From: Candidatus Thalassolituus haligoni
GTDB taxonomy: Bacteria; Pseudomonadota; Gammaproteobacteria; Pseudomonadales; Oceanobacteraceae
Assembly (NCBI RefSeq): GCF_041222825.1
Contig: NZ_CP139482.1
Location: 3,663,501 to 3,727,500 of the forward strand
DNA: 64,000 nucleotides
Reading direction: 5' to 3'
Of this stretch, positions 55,013 to 64,000 are shown in pieces. Positions within the stretch are counted from its first letter, which is position 1, and each line of letters begins with the position of its first letter. A program made the position numbers and the translations under genes. Under the pieces are notes generated by a model that saw only the letters and a program-made list of their open reading frames with translations, did not search any database and had not been told where the DNA came from.

Positions 55013-55708
55013 CTAGATGTCCAGCGCAGAATGATCGACAACCAGACCAGGACCCATAGTGGTACTGATGGTTACCTTCTTCATGTAGACACCTTTGGCG
55101 GATGTTGGCTTGACCTTTTTCAGGTCTGCCAGCAGCACAGTCAGGTTTTCTTTCAACGCGTCGGCGTCAAAATCGACCTTGCCAATAGTGGTGTGAATAA
55201 TACCGTTCTTGTCGTTGCGGTAACGCACCTGACCAGCCTTGGCGTTCTTCACAGCAGTGGCAACATCGGGTGTTACAGTACCAACCTTCGGGTTCGGCAT
55301 CAGACCACGAGGGCCCAGAACCTGACCCAACTGGCCAACAACACGCATCGCATCCGGGGAAGCAATCACAACATCAAAGGCCAAGTCGCCGCCTTTGATC
55401 TTTGCTGCCAGATCTTCCATACCCACTTCATCAGCACCGGCAGCCGTGGCGGCTTCCGCATTGGCACCCTGGGTGAATACAGCAACACGCATGGTCTTGC
55501 CAGTACCGTTTGGCAGTACAGTGGAGCTGCGCACGTTCTGATCTGATTTACGGGCATCGATGCCGAGATTCACAGCAACATCTAGAGATTCACGGAACTT
55601 GGCAGCAGGCAGTGAAGACAGTACAGACACGGCATCTTCAAAAGAGTAAACCTTGCCAGCTTCTACTTTTTCCGCAATCAGCTTTTGACGTTTGGTCAGC
55701 TTGGCCAT
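55013..55708 (-). CDS. rplA: 50S ribosomal protein L1
   Basis: 231 aa, L1 stalk protein and, in E. coli, repressor of the L11 operon. Landmarks: [38 protein letters not shown] and the end [19 protein letters not shown]. Overlaps the rplK stop by one base. Confidence 0.98.
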   Translation of the reverse strand: MAKLTKRQKLIAEKVEAGKVYSFEDAVSVLSSLPAAKFRESLDVAVNLGIDARKSDQNVRSSTVLPNGTGKTMRVAVFTQGANAEAATAAGADEVGMEDLAAKIKGGDLAFDVVIASPDAMRVVGQLGQVLGPRGLMPNPKVGTVTPDVATAVKNAKAGQVRYRNDKNGIIHTTIGKVDFDADALKENLTVLLADLKKVKPTSAKGVYMKKVTISTTMGPGLVVDHSALDI

Positions 55709-56142
55709 TACTCAACTCCCTCTACATTCAAACCCATCGCACGGGCAGAACCAGCAATTGTACGAACTGCCGCATCCATATCAGCTGCCGTCAGGTCAGC
55801 CATTTTGGTGGTAGCAATTTCTTCCAGCTGAGCGCGATTGACCGTACCCACTTTTTGGGTATTCGGACGCGGCGAACCACTGGTAATACCAGCCGCTTTT
55901 TTCAGCAAGAAGGACGCAGGAGGCGTCTTCAGTTCAAAGGTAAAGGAACGATCACTGTAGGCAGTGATAATGACCGGTACCGGCGCACCAGGTTCCATAC
56001 TGGAAGTCTGGGCATTAAATGCCTTACAGAATTCCATAATGTTCAAACCTTTCTGACCCAGCGCCGGACCAACCGGCGGACTTGGGTTTGCTTTACCAGC
56101 TGCAACCTGCAACTTGATATAGCCCTCTACTTTCTTAGCCAT
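55708..56142 (-). CDS. rplK: 50S ribosomal protein L11
   Basis: 144 aa, GTPase-associated centre, required for RelA activation in E. coli. Starts [20 protein letters not shown] (thiopeptide-binding proline-rich helix [19 protein letters not shown]) and has the C-terminal rRNA-binding domain. Confidence 0.98.
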   Translation of the reverse strand: MAKKVEGYIKLQVAAGKANPSPPVGPALGQKGLNIMEFCKAFNAQTSSMEPGAPVPVIITAYSDRSFTFELKTPPASFLLKKAAGITSGSPRPNTQKVGTVNRAQLEEIATTKMADLTAADMDAAVRTIAGSARAMGLNVEGVE

Positions 56143-56215
56143 GTTTTACTCCAAATGGGTAGTATCGCCCTTGCGGGCTCCCCTGTGCTTCAGCAACGCT
56201 GAAGATCACCTGAAA

Positions 56216-56752
56216 TCAGACCGACTTTTCGATCTGCGTAAATTCGAGCTCGACCGGGGTTGAACGACCAAAAATAGTCACAGCAACCTGAACGCGAGAC
56301 TTGTCGTAATCAACACTCTCGACCACACCATTAAAGTCTGCAAAGGGACCTTCGGTAACACGGACCACTTCACCCGGCTCGTAGATGGTCTTGTGTGTTG
56401 GACGATCAACACCTTCTTCAACACGACGCAAAATGGCGTCTGCCTCTTTCGGGGAGATCGGCGCAGGCTTGTCTGCCGTACCACCAATAAAGCCCATCAC
56501 CCGGTCAGTCTGTTTTACCAGATGCCAGGTATCATCATTCATTTCCATCTGCACGAGGACATAACCAGGATAGAAGCGACGCTGACTCTTGCGCTTCTTG
56601 CCATCGCGGACTTCAACCACTTCTTCAGTAGGAACCAACACGTCCCCAAACTGATCCTGCATTCCCAGGCGCTCGATACGTTCCAACAAAGCACCCTGCA
56701 CACGCTTCTCATAACCGGAGTAGGCGTGAACCACATACCAACGCATTGCCAT
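56216..56752 (-). CDS. nusG: transcription termination/antitermination factor NusG
   Basis: 178 aa. The NGN domain (about 1-115) starts [19 protein letters not shown]; the KOW domain (about 122-178) has [20 protein letters not shown]. It binds RNA polymerase and links it to the ribosome or Rho. ATG at 56752 has GAGG 6 bases upstream; lies 8 bases after secE. Confidence 0.98.
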   Translation of the reverse strand: MAMRWYVVHAYSGYEKRVQGALLERIERLGMQDQFGDVLVPTEEVVEVRDGKKRKSQRRFYPGYVLVQMEMNDDTWHLVKQTDRVMGFIGGTADKPAPISPKEADAILRRVEEGVDRPTHKTIYEPGEVVRVTEGPFADFNGVVESVDYDKSRVQVAVTIFGRSTPVELEFTQIEKSV

Positions 56753-56760
56753 ACTCTACC

Positions 56761-57129
56761 TCAACCAATCAGCGCGGAAATTGCCCAACCGAGCAACGAA
56801 TCCAGACCCCACAACACCAGTGCCATAACAACCACAACCACCACGACCATCAATGTCATCTGAGTTGTTTCCTGGCGTGTCGGCCAAACCACCTTGCGAC
56901 GTTCGACGTTGGCTTCTTTGAGAAGCTGCATAAATGCCTTGCCCTGAAAAGTTGTCAGTGCAGCAGCTGCGCTCACCAACATCAAGACAACGACAGCGAG
57001 AATCCGATACAGAAAAGGCGCATCGGCATACATATAATTGCCAACTACAGCCGCCGCCAAAAAAGCAACAGCCAACAACCACTTGACAACATCCATCGAC
57101 GAACCTGCTGTTTTGCTATCGGTACTCAT
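56761..57129 (-). CDS. secE: preprotein translocase subunit SecE
   Basis: 122 aa from MSTDSKTAGSS at 57129; longer in-frame readings run into the tRNA gene and are rejected. Three membrane helices as in the E. coli three-helix form, with the conserved amphipathic KEANVERRKVVWPTRQETTQ before the last helix. It clamps SecY, encoded at 7089-8417. Confidence 0.96.
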   Translation of the reverse strand: MSTDSKTAGSSMDVVKWLLAVAFLAAAVVGNYMYADAPFLYRILAVVVLMLVSAAAALTTFQGKAFMQLLKEANVERRKVVWPTRQETTQMTLMVVVVVVVMALVLWGLDSLLGWAISALIG

Positions 57130-57179
57130 TACAATTCCCTGAAGCCAAAAATGGCAGCCGAAGCTACCATCAGGATATT

Positions 57180-57255
57180 TGGCAGGCCAGGAGGGACTCG
57201 AACCCACAACTTTCGGTTTTGGAGACCGACGCTCTACCAATTGAACTACTGGCCT
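57180..57255 (-). tRNA. tRNA-Trp (anticodon CCA)
   Basis: 76 bases. Acceptor AGGCCAG/CTGGCCT, anticodon loop CTCCAAA, T loop GGTTCGAGTCC, and an encoded 3' CCA. Located before secE as in other gammaproteobacteria. Confidence 0.97.
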
Positions 57256-57727
57256 AATACACTTTATAAGGGCGCTGCACTATACAGCACCTTCTGCAGA
57301 TTGCAACCCAACATGGTTCAAAACTTGCAATTCACGACTGAACGCCTGCGCGAACGCGAGACGAAAAGATGTCCGTTTCAGACGAGGGCAGATAATACAT
57401 AGGCAACCACAGATACACCAGAGCTATTTTTCACTTGCTGCTGTTATCGTCATTTTACTGGTACCTCTTATCCACGATCTTATCCACGATCATCCGCAAT
57501 CAGCTGCCAGACAAACAAGAATCATTACTATCAATATTAGCCAAAACAGCAACGCTTGACCAACACCAACGGCATTTCAAACCCCGAAACACCAAACTCA
57601 GGCGGCTTTTACAAAAAATAATGGCTAAAACGGCTTTTTATTACGATTTCTTTGCCTGGGGTGATCAAAAACGACTGAAAAACCTGTAAATTGGCGACCG
57701 ATTTTCACTTTGCTTATCGAGTGCGCT
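57256..57727. other. 472-base intergenic region between tRNA-Trp and the second EF-G gene
   Basis: Divergent spacer without a convincing gene. It holds the tRNA-Trp promoter (57279-57306) and a tandem 12-base direct repeat CTTATCCACGAT at 57467-57478 and 57479-57490, each containing a near-DnaA-box TTATCCACG. The promoter of the plus-strand EF-G gene should be here but no clear -35/-10 pair was found. A plus-strand 84-codon frame at 57435-57689 shows no family features. Confidence 0.6.
57279..57306 (-). promoter_or_regulatory. probable sigma-70 promoter of tRNA-Trp-secE-nusG
   Basis: Minus strand: TTGCAA (57306-57301), 16-base spacer, TATAGT (57284-57279), followed by a G/C-rich discriminator (GCAGCGCCC) typical of stringently controlled stable-RNA promoters. 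It would start transcription about 17 bases before the tRNA. Confidence 0.65.
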
Positions 57728-59815
57728 ATGACTGACTTATCCAAATACAGAAACATCGGCATCTTCGCTCACGTTGACGCTGGTAAGACCACTACAACCG
57801 AACGTATCCTGAAGCTGACCGGCATGATTCACAAAACCGGTGAAGTACACGATGGCGAGTCCACCACAGACTTCATGGAACAGGAGGCAGAACGTGGTAT
57901 TACCATTCAGTCGGCCGCTGTTACCTGCTTCTGGAAGGATCACCGCTTTAACGTCATCGATACTCCTGGACACGTTGACTTCACCGTCGAAGTATACCGT
58001 TCACTGAAAGTACTGGATGGCGGTATCGGCGTATTCTGCGGTTCCGGTGGTGTTGAGCCACAGTCTGAGACCAACTGGCGCTACGCCAACGACTCCGAAG
58101 TCGCCCGTGTTATCTTCGTGAACAAGCTGGACCGCCTCGGTGCCGACTTCTTCCGCGTTGTCGACCAGGTCAAAAATGTACTGGCCGCCCGCCCGCTGGT
58201 TATGGTTCTGCCCATCGGCACCGAAGACGAATTTGTTGGTGTTGTTGACCTGCTGAGCCAAAAAGCCTACGTATGGGATGACTCTGGCCTGCCAGAAAAT
58301 TACGAAATCACTGACGTGCCAGCAGACATGCTGGACGACGTTGAAGCCTATCGCACCGAGCTGATCGAAACTGCGCTGGAAGTCGACGAAGACTTGCTGA
58401 TGGAATACCTGGAAGAAGGCACCGAGCCTTCTATGGAAGACATCAAGCGTTGTATTCGTGAAGGTACTCGTACCCTGCAGTTCTTCCCGACTTATTGTGG
58501 TTCTGCCTTCAAGAACAAAGGCGTTCAACTGGTTCTGGATGCCGTGGTTGACTACCTGCCATCACCGGATGAGGTCGATCCACAAGACCTGACCGATGAA
58601 GAAGGCAACCCGACTGGCGCAAAAGCCATCGTATCGGCAGACGAGCCATTCCGCGCACTGGCCTTCAAGATCATGGATGACCGTTTCGGCGCCCTGACTT
58701 TCATACGTGTTTACTCCGGCACGCTGAACAAGGGTGACACCATCCTGAACAGCTTCACCGGCAAAACCGAGCGTGTTGGCCGTATGGTTGAGATGCAGGC
58801 TGATGACCGCAAGGAAATCAGCAGTGCCCAGGCGGGTGACATTCTCGCCATCGTTGGCATGAAAAACGTTCAGACTGGTCATACCCTGTGTGATCCCAAG
58901 CATGAATGTACTCTGGAAGCCATGGTGTTCCCTGAGCCGGTAATTTCCATCGCCGTAAGCCCGAAAGACAAGGGTGGCGTTGACAAGATGGGTATCGCCA
59001 TCGGCAAGATGGTGGCAGAAGATCCTACTTTCCAGGTTGAAACGGACATTGACTCCGGCGAAACCATTCTGAAAGGCATGGGCGAGCTGCACCTGGATAT
59101 TAAAGTCGACATCCTCAAGCGTACCTACGGCGTTGAATTGGTCGTTGGTCAGCCGCAGGTTGCCTACCGCGAAACCATCACCCTGCCGATTGAAGACACC
59201 TACACCCACAAGAAACAGTCTGGTGGTTCCGGTCAATACGGCAAGATCGATTACCGCATCAAGCCTGGCGAACCAGGTACTGGCTACCAGTTCAAGTCAG
59301 CCGTTGTTGGCGGTAACGTTCCGAAGGAATTCTGGCCAGCCGTCGAGAAGGGCTTCAAGTCCATGATGAACGAAGGCACCCTGGCAGGCTTCCCGGTGCT
59401 GGATGTTGAAGTTGAACTGTATGATGGTTCTTACCACGCCGTTGACTCCTCTGCGATCGCATTCGAAATCGCAGCAAAAGGCGCTTTCCGTCAATCCATG
59501 CCGAAGGCCGGTCCACAGCTGATCGAACCGATCATGAAAGTGGATGTATTCTCCCCCGATGACAACGTGGGTGATGTTATTGGCGACCTGAACCGTCGTC
59601 GCGGCATGATCAAGGATCAGGAAGCAGGCACCACCGGCGTTCGCATCAAGGCAGACGTTCCGCTATCCGAGATGTTTGGCTACATCGGACACCTGCGGAC
59701 CATCACTTCTGGTCGCGGTCAGTTCTCAATGGAATTCTCTCACTACATGCCTTGCCCGGCACAGGTAGCCGAGAAGGTCATTGCAGAAACCAAGGCTCGC
59801 AAAGCCGAAGGTTAA
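57728..59815 (+). CDS. fusA2: elongation factor G paralogue (EF-G2)
   Basis: 695 aa GTPase from [16 protein letters not shown] at 57728 is preferred over a TTG six codons upstream. G motifs [24 protein letters not shown] and [10 protein letters not shown] are intact; domain IV has [13 protein letters not shown]. It differs throughout from the str-operon EF-G (19033-21135) and so is a separate lineage. In Pseudomonas two EF-Gs split translocation and ribosome recycling; a similar division is possible here. The gene runs opposite to all surrounding translation genes and sits between tRNA-Trp and tufB, which are normally close together, so it was inserted there with the LpxR-like gene. A strong terminator follows. 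Confidence 0.95.
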   Translation: MTDLSKYRNIGIFAHVDAGKTTTTERILKLTGMIHKTGEVHDGESTTDFMEQEAERGITIQSAAVTCFWKDHRFNVIDTPGHVDFTVEVYRSLKVLDGGIGVFCGSGGVEPQSETNWRYANDSEVARVIFVNKLDRLGADFFRVVDQVKNVLAARPLVMVLPIGTEDEFVGVVDLLSQKAYVWDDSGLPENYEITDVPADMLDDVEAYRTELIETALEVDEDLLMEYLEEGTEPSMEDIKRCIREGTRTLQFFPTYCGSAFKNKGVQLVLDAVVDYLPSPDEVDPQDLTDEEGNPTGAKAIVSADEPFRALAFKIMDDRFGALTFIRVYSGTLNKGDTILNSFTGKTERVGRMVEMQADDRKEISSAQAGDILAIVGMKNVQTGHTLCDPKHECTLEAMVFPEPVISIAVSPKDKGGVDKMGIAIGKMVAEDPTFQVETDIDSGETILKGMGELHLDIKVDILKRTYGVELVVGQPQVAYRETITLPIEDTYTHKKQSGGSGQYGKIDYRIKPGEPGTGYQFKSAVVGGNVPKEFWPAVEKGFKSMMNEGTLAGFPVLDVEVELYDGSYHAVDSSAIAFEIAAKGAFRQSMPKAGPQLIEPIMKVDVFSPDDNVGDVIGDLNRRRGMIKDQEAGTTGVRIKADVPLSEMFGYIGHLRTITSGRGQFSMEFSHYMPCPAQVAEKVIAETKARKAEG

Positions 59816-59830
59816 TCTTCGCACACACTA

Positions 59831-59867
59831 AAAACCCCCGCACAGTACACGCTGTGCGGGGGTTTTT
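59831..59867. terminator. bidirectional terminator between fusA2 and the LpxR-like gene
   Basis: AAAACCCCCGCACAG (59831-59845) pairs with CTGTGCGGGGGTTTT (59852-59866) around TACACG, with T runs in both directions. It serves the two convergent genes. Confidence 0.93.
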
Positions 59868-59887
59868 ATTGTCCGACCGGAGCTATA

Positions 59888-61390
59888 TCAGTCAGGCCAG
59901 TTGTCGCGATTGTGATAGGTCGCCACAAGCAGCAGCGCCGGAATAAATGCCGCCGCCCAGTCCGACTTCCCTTCTACCAGCAACTCAGCCCAGGCATGCT
60001 GTTCTTTTTGCTCCAGCGTTTCTTCTGTGCGGTAATTGTAGCGGGCACCAAATCCCCAACTATCTCTCCAGCCAACCATGACCCCGAACGATGCCGACGC
60101 AATCCAGGGATTACGATGTACCTTGAGGGTGCCACCCTGCTGCATCACCGGGTTTGTACTGTTCGGATTACTCCCGGCAGGTACATGGATGCCATCGTCG
60201 ATCAGGTAGTTATAGGCGACATAATGACCGCTGACATTACCGTTAATTTCAGTATAGAACCCGGCCGGATTGCAGCTGGTCAGGGCAAGGTTCTGCATCT
60301 CGCTATTTAACGCCTGCAACTCTGCCTGGGCTTGCTCCAATACCCGGTAAACATCCGCCATATCCTGATCATTCACACTCTCCAACGCTACCAACAAGGT
60401 TTGGATGCGCAGATAGATACGATTCGGAATATAGTTATCACCCGACAAATACGCCTGCAGCTCGCGGGTATACACGTCAAACTTCTCCGCGAGAGGAATT
60501 CCCTGCTCAGCTACCGTACTGACAAACAGCATTTTACTGGCAGCAAAACGTTCGCAACGGCGAGCCTGAGGCCAAACCATCGCCAACTCCGCCCCATAAC
60601 CCACCCGACCGATAATCGTTCCCAGTTCAGCCTTGGCAAAATGGCTGATCGCCAGATGTCCCCATAACATATCCCCCTGCAACAGATGTCTGGCGTACTT
60701 ACCGGTGTACTGTAAGGCTAAACGGTTTTCTACCTGGGTTTCCCAGCCATCTATCGGATAAGCTCCCTTGAAAGGATACTGATGAGCATTTTCTTGCACC
60801 CACCGCCCCGCCGCCGCAGGACCGACGACACCAACAGACATTTCATGCTCGGTATAACCATCCAAACCACGAATAGTGATATTACGGGCAATATTTGCCC
60901 AGGCTGCAAACGGACGATCAAAATATTCAGCATTGGCCTTGTACTGAAAACCTGCCGGAGTCATCTCTCCTTCACCGGCATGCTGATACGGGGTGTACAT
61001 CTTGTGACCCATACTGTAGCCGTAGGTCACCAGTTTGAGGTCACGATTACTGACATTTGATCTTGAGGCACTGTCACAGCTGCCATGTGTCCCATCAGGG
61101 CCACAGCGAAAACCATACAAGCGCCAGCCATCCAGCAGAAAACCACCTTCAAGATTGGCATAAGCACGTATATTCAAAGCATTGGTATAATACTGATCAG
61201 TAATGTTTTCACCGGTCAAGGCGTCGTTTTCGATCTGGCTACGCCAGATTTTCTGCAGGTGATCAACATGCCGCTGCTCAAAATCCGAGTCATTAAAAAG
61301 CAGCGATAAAAGGGAATAGCTGTCGTCAGACGCATCCGCAACAGCCAGAGAGCAAGAAACAAGCAAGCAGATAAAGGTAATCGATTTCAT
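59888..61390 (-). CDS. LpxR-family (DUF2219) outer-membrane protein, lipid A deacylase-like, with helical insertion
   Basis: 500 aa from MKSITFICLLVSCSLAVA (signal peptide); an in-frame extension upstream to 61477 is rejected. Family features: DQYYTNALNIRAY near residue 70, GHKMYTPYQHAGEG, FDRPFAAWANI, SVGVVGPAAAGRWVQENAH, and GWETQVENRLALQYTGKY. The last part, FGARYNYRTEETLEQ, resembles the closing strands of the LpxR barrel. LpxR of Salmonella removes the 3'-acyloxyacyl chain of lipid A and uses an Asn-Asp pair and a His; here IEND and the His of ENAH are candidates. LpxR proteins are about 300 aa; this one has an extra middle part (about residues 290-420) including a helical stretch VYRVLEQAQAELQALNSEMQ. 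Enzymatic activity is inferred only. Confidence 0.8.
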   Translation of the reverse strand: MKSITFICLLVSCSLAVADASDDSYSLLSLLFNDSDFEQRHVDHLQKIWRSQIENDALTGENITDQYYTNALNIRAYANLEGGFLLDGWRLYGFRCGPDGTHGSCDSASRSNVSNRDLKLVTYGYSMGHKMYTPYQHAGEGEMTPAGFQYKANAEYFDRPFAAWANIARNITIRGLDGYTEHEMSVGVVGPAAAGRWVQENAHQYPFKGAYPIDGWETQVENRLALQYTGKYARHLLQGDMLWGHLAISHFAKAELGTIIGRVGYGAELAMVWPQARRCERFAASKMLFVSTVAEQGIPLAEKFDVYTRELQAYLSGDNYIPNRIYLRIQTLLVALESVNDQDMADVYRVLEQAQAELQALNSEMQNLALTSCNPAGFYTEINGNVSGHYVAYNYLIDDGIHVPAGSNPNSTNPVMQQGGTLKVHRNPWIASASFGVMVGWRDSWGFGARYNYRTEETLEQKEQHAWAELLVEGKSDWAAAFIPALLLVATYHNRDNWPD

Positions 61391-61616
61391 ACAATCCCTG
61401 TAAACACGCAGCCAAGTAGAGCAGCAGGTTACAGCCAGATCAGCCGAAAGCAAACCATACGGGGCCAGACCATACAAAACCCGACGAGCACTGTTTACAA
61501 CGGCACTGCCAACAGCCTGCAGCTGTCCTGTCTCGTCGTAATAGATCCTGCACTATAATCATAGCCACCAATCAGCCCTGAATAACCACCCTGTCGGCTT
61601 TTCTCAGGCACAAAAA

Positions 61617-61638
61617 AAGCCCCGACGGAGCGGGGCTT
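61617..61638 (-). terminator. terminator after tuf (copy 2)
   Basis: AAGCCCCG/CGGGGCTT with loop ACGGAG and a seven-base T run on the minus strand. Nearly identical to the hairpin after tuf copy 1, including the 3' flank between stop codon and hairpin. Confidence 0.92.
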
Positions 61639-61679
61639 TTTTTGATCTGGGCCGAATAACTCAGCCCCGACGTTTGGTC

Positions 61680-62903
<1,224 letters not shown>

Positions 62904-62993
62904 GACCTTCTCTCTCTTACGTGGTAGTAGATTTCAGACCGACAGATGCACAAAAAGGCAGGCATCAGCCCACCTTTCTGCAATTTAATTCAA

Positions 62994-63069
<76 letters not shown>

Positions 63070-63082
63070 AAAACTAGTAATC

Positions 63083-63156
<74 letters not shown>

Positions 63157-63230
63157 GAACCTTCAGGCCGAAGCCGGAACCACAGGCCTCGCTCCTGTCA
63201 AATCATCGACATTGCGTTGATTCTGAATAT

Positions 63231-63314
63231 TGGTGGTGGGGGCTGGATTCGAACCAGCGAAGCTTTCGCGTCAGATTTACAGTCTGATCCCTTTGGCCGC
63301 TCGGGAACCCCACC
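63231..63314 (-). tRNA. tRNA-Tyr (anticodon GTA)
   Basis: 84 bases with encoded CCA, long variable arm. Acceptor GGTGGGG/CCCCACC, anticodon loop CTGTAAA. First gene of the tRNA-tufB operon. Confidence 0.97.
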
Positions 63315-63326
63315 GAAGTGGCGCGT

Positions 63327-63355
63327 AATATATGACTGCACCCCAGACCTGTCAA
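63327..63355 (-). promoter_or_regulatory. sigma-70 promoter of the tRNA-Tyr-Gly-Thr-tufB operon
   Basis: Minus strand: TTGACA (63355-63350), 17-base spacer, TATATT (63332-63327), then a G/C-rich discriminator ACGCGCC. Strong, stable-RNA type; start about 6-7 bases upstream of tRNA-Tyr. Confidence 0.88.
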
Positions 63356-63414
63356 CACTTTTTGTTATTTACATCATTTTTTTTGTTGATTCCGGTTATG
63401 ACGGGCGAGCGTTA

Positions 63415-64000
63415 TCACTCGCACTGGCTCATTTGCCAGGAGACACCGCGATCATCCGCCATGACTCGCTGCCGCAAGCGCTCACCAAATTCATCCGTCA
63501 CCGGGACTTCAAACCAGAACTCTTCTGCGATGTCCCGAACCTCCCGAACAGCAACCGGGATAGCGTATTTTTTCACCCGCTCCACCAGCTGTTCCGCAGA
63601 CTCACGCTGGCGGAACAGTCCCAGCGAAACCCCTTCGGACAGCTCACCCTTGGTGATGATGTAACTATCGATGCCACGGCGCTGTAATTCCTTCAGCACC
63701 CGGATTGCCGCATCCCGGCTGGCACGCGGTGGTACATGCACCCAGAATTCACGCGGTTCCCCGCCGGGCAATTCTGTTTTGGTCGTTCTACCGGCCATCC
63801 CCAGCGCTTCAGCCCGAGCCCGAGCATGGCGTGCATCCAGCTCATCCTGATAAGGGCCGAGCACAAAACAGCGTTTGTTACCCTTGCTCATCCGGCTCTG
63901 TGAGTCCTTCGCCTTGGGCAGTGTGACCGCCGCCTCCGACACCAGCGTCAGTCGTTGCCCTGACGCAATTTCAAGGTCTGCAGACGTATTAACCGGCGTT
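63415..64000 (-). CDS. SPOR-domain protein (partial, N terminus outside the window)
   Basis: The frame is open to the right edge, so only the C-terminal 194 or so residues are seen; a GTG at 63942 is probably internal. The segment CFVLGPYQDELDARHARARA is typical of SPOR-type peptidoglycan-binding folds, and a second similar stretch runs YIITKGELSEGVSLGLFRQR to VAVREVRDIAEEFWFEVPV. In Pseudomonas a SPOR protein gene stands at exactly this place, downstream of birA and coaX and before tRNA-Tyr, which fits. Probably cell-envelope located. Confidence 0.82.
   Translation of the reverse strand, partial: TPVNTSADLEIASGQRLTLVSEAAVTLPKAKDSQSRMSKGNKRCFVLGPYQDELDARHARARAEALGMAGRTTKTELPGGEPREFWVHVPPRASRDAAIRVLKELQRRGIDSYIITKGELSEGVSLGLFRQRESAEQLVERVKKYAIPVAVREVRDIAEEFWFEVPVTDEFGERLRQRVMADDRGVSWQMSQCE

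Noticed and set aside
57130..57240. N-terminal extension of SecE reading through the tRNA-Trp gene
   Set aside because: The extra 37 residues are translated from the tRNA sequence itself; the conserved start is MSTDSKTAG at 57129.
57435..57689. Plus-strand 84-codon frame upstream of fusA2
   Set aside because: No recognisable protein features or ribosome site, and it overlaps the repeat and promoter region; probably chance.

Overview
The window is a gammaproteobacterial chromosome segment carrying almost the whole transcription/translation supercluster. Nearly all of it reads on the minus strand, so transcription runs from high to low coordinates. The order at the right end (SPOR-domain protein, tRNA-Tyr, tRNA-Gly, tRNA-Thr, tufB, then tRNA-Trp, secE, nusG, rplKAJL, rpoBC) is the arrangement I know from Pseudomonas. 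Together with protein details and two TSP3-repeat giants, this suggests a marine Oceanospirillales-like gammaproteobacterium; the genus cannot be told from the sequence. No rRNA, CRISPR, transposase or integrase was seen.

Layout from left to right. (1) 94-3764, plus strand: eutA and a fused eutB-eutC gene for adenosylcobalamin-dependent ethanolamine deamination. (2) 3930-17565, minus: complete alpha, spc and S10 ribosomal operons (rplQ back to rpsJ), including the tiny rpmJ and secY. (3) 17780-22102, minus: tuf, fusA, rpsG, rpsL (str operon), with its own strong promoter just upstream of rpsL. (4) 22215-45049, minus: a compact nine-gene accessory block inserted between rpoC and rpsL, which are normally adjacent. 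It encodes two very large exported calcium-repeat (TSP3) proteins (1656 aa lipoprotein and 3884 aa), a tandem pair of small two-helix membrane proteins (one frameshifted in a T7 run), two exported proteins of unknown function, a DsbA-like thiol oxidoreductase lipoprotein, a membrane-anchored protein, and a di-haem MauG/cytochrome c peroxidase-like lipoprotein. (5) 45300-57255, minus: rpoC, rpoB, rplL, rplJ, rplA, rplK, nusG, secE, tRNA-Trp. (6) 57728-61390: a second accessory insertion, with a paralogous EF-G gene on the plus strand and a convergent LpxR-family outer-membrane protein gene. (7) 61680-63314, minus: a second tuf gene, nearly identical to the first, with tRNA-Thr, tRNA-Gly and tRNA-Tyr behind one strong promoter. 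(8) a SPOR-domain gene running off the right edge.

The housekeeping part makes ribosomal proteins, RNA polymerase core, elongation factors and Sec translocon parts. Promoters close to the sigma-70 consensus (17-bp spacers) are visible before rpsJ, rpsL and tRNA-Tyr, with a weaker one before tRNA-Trp. Intrinsic terminators close tuf (both copies), rpoC, rplQ and fusA2, and an attenuator-like terminator lies between rplL and rpoB.

The most interesting part is the 23-kb block. Its genes are co-oriented, mostly overlapping or a few bases apart, and almost all products carry export or membrane signals. A plausible but unproven reading is a cell-surface, calcium-dependent assembly with its own disulfide and haem-peroxidase maturation enzymes. 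The giant protein contains a three-fold repeated module I cannot name and a von Willebrand A domain nested inside an Ig-like domain.
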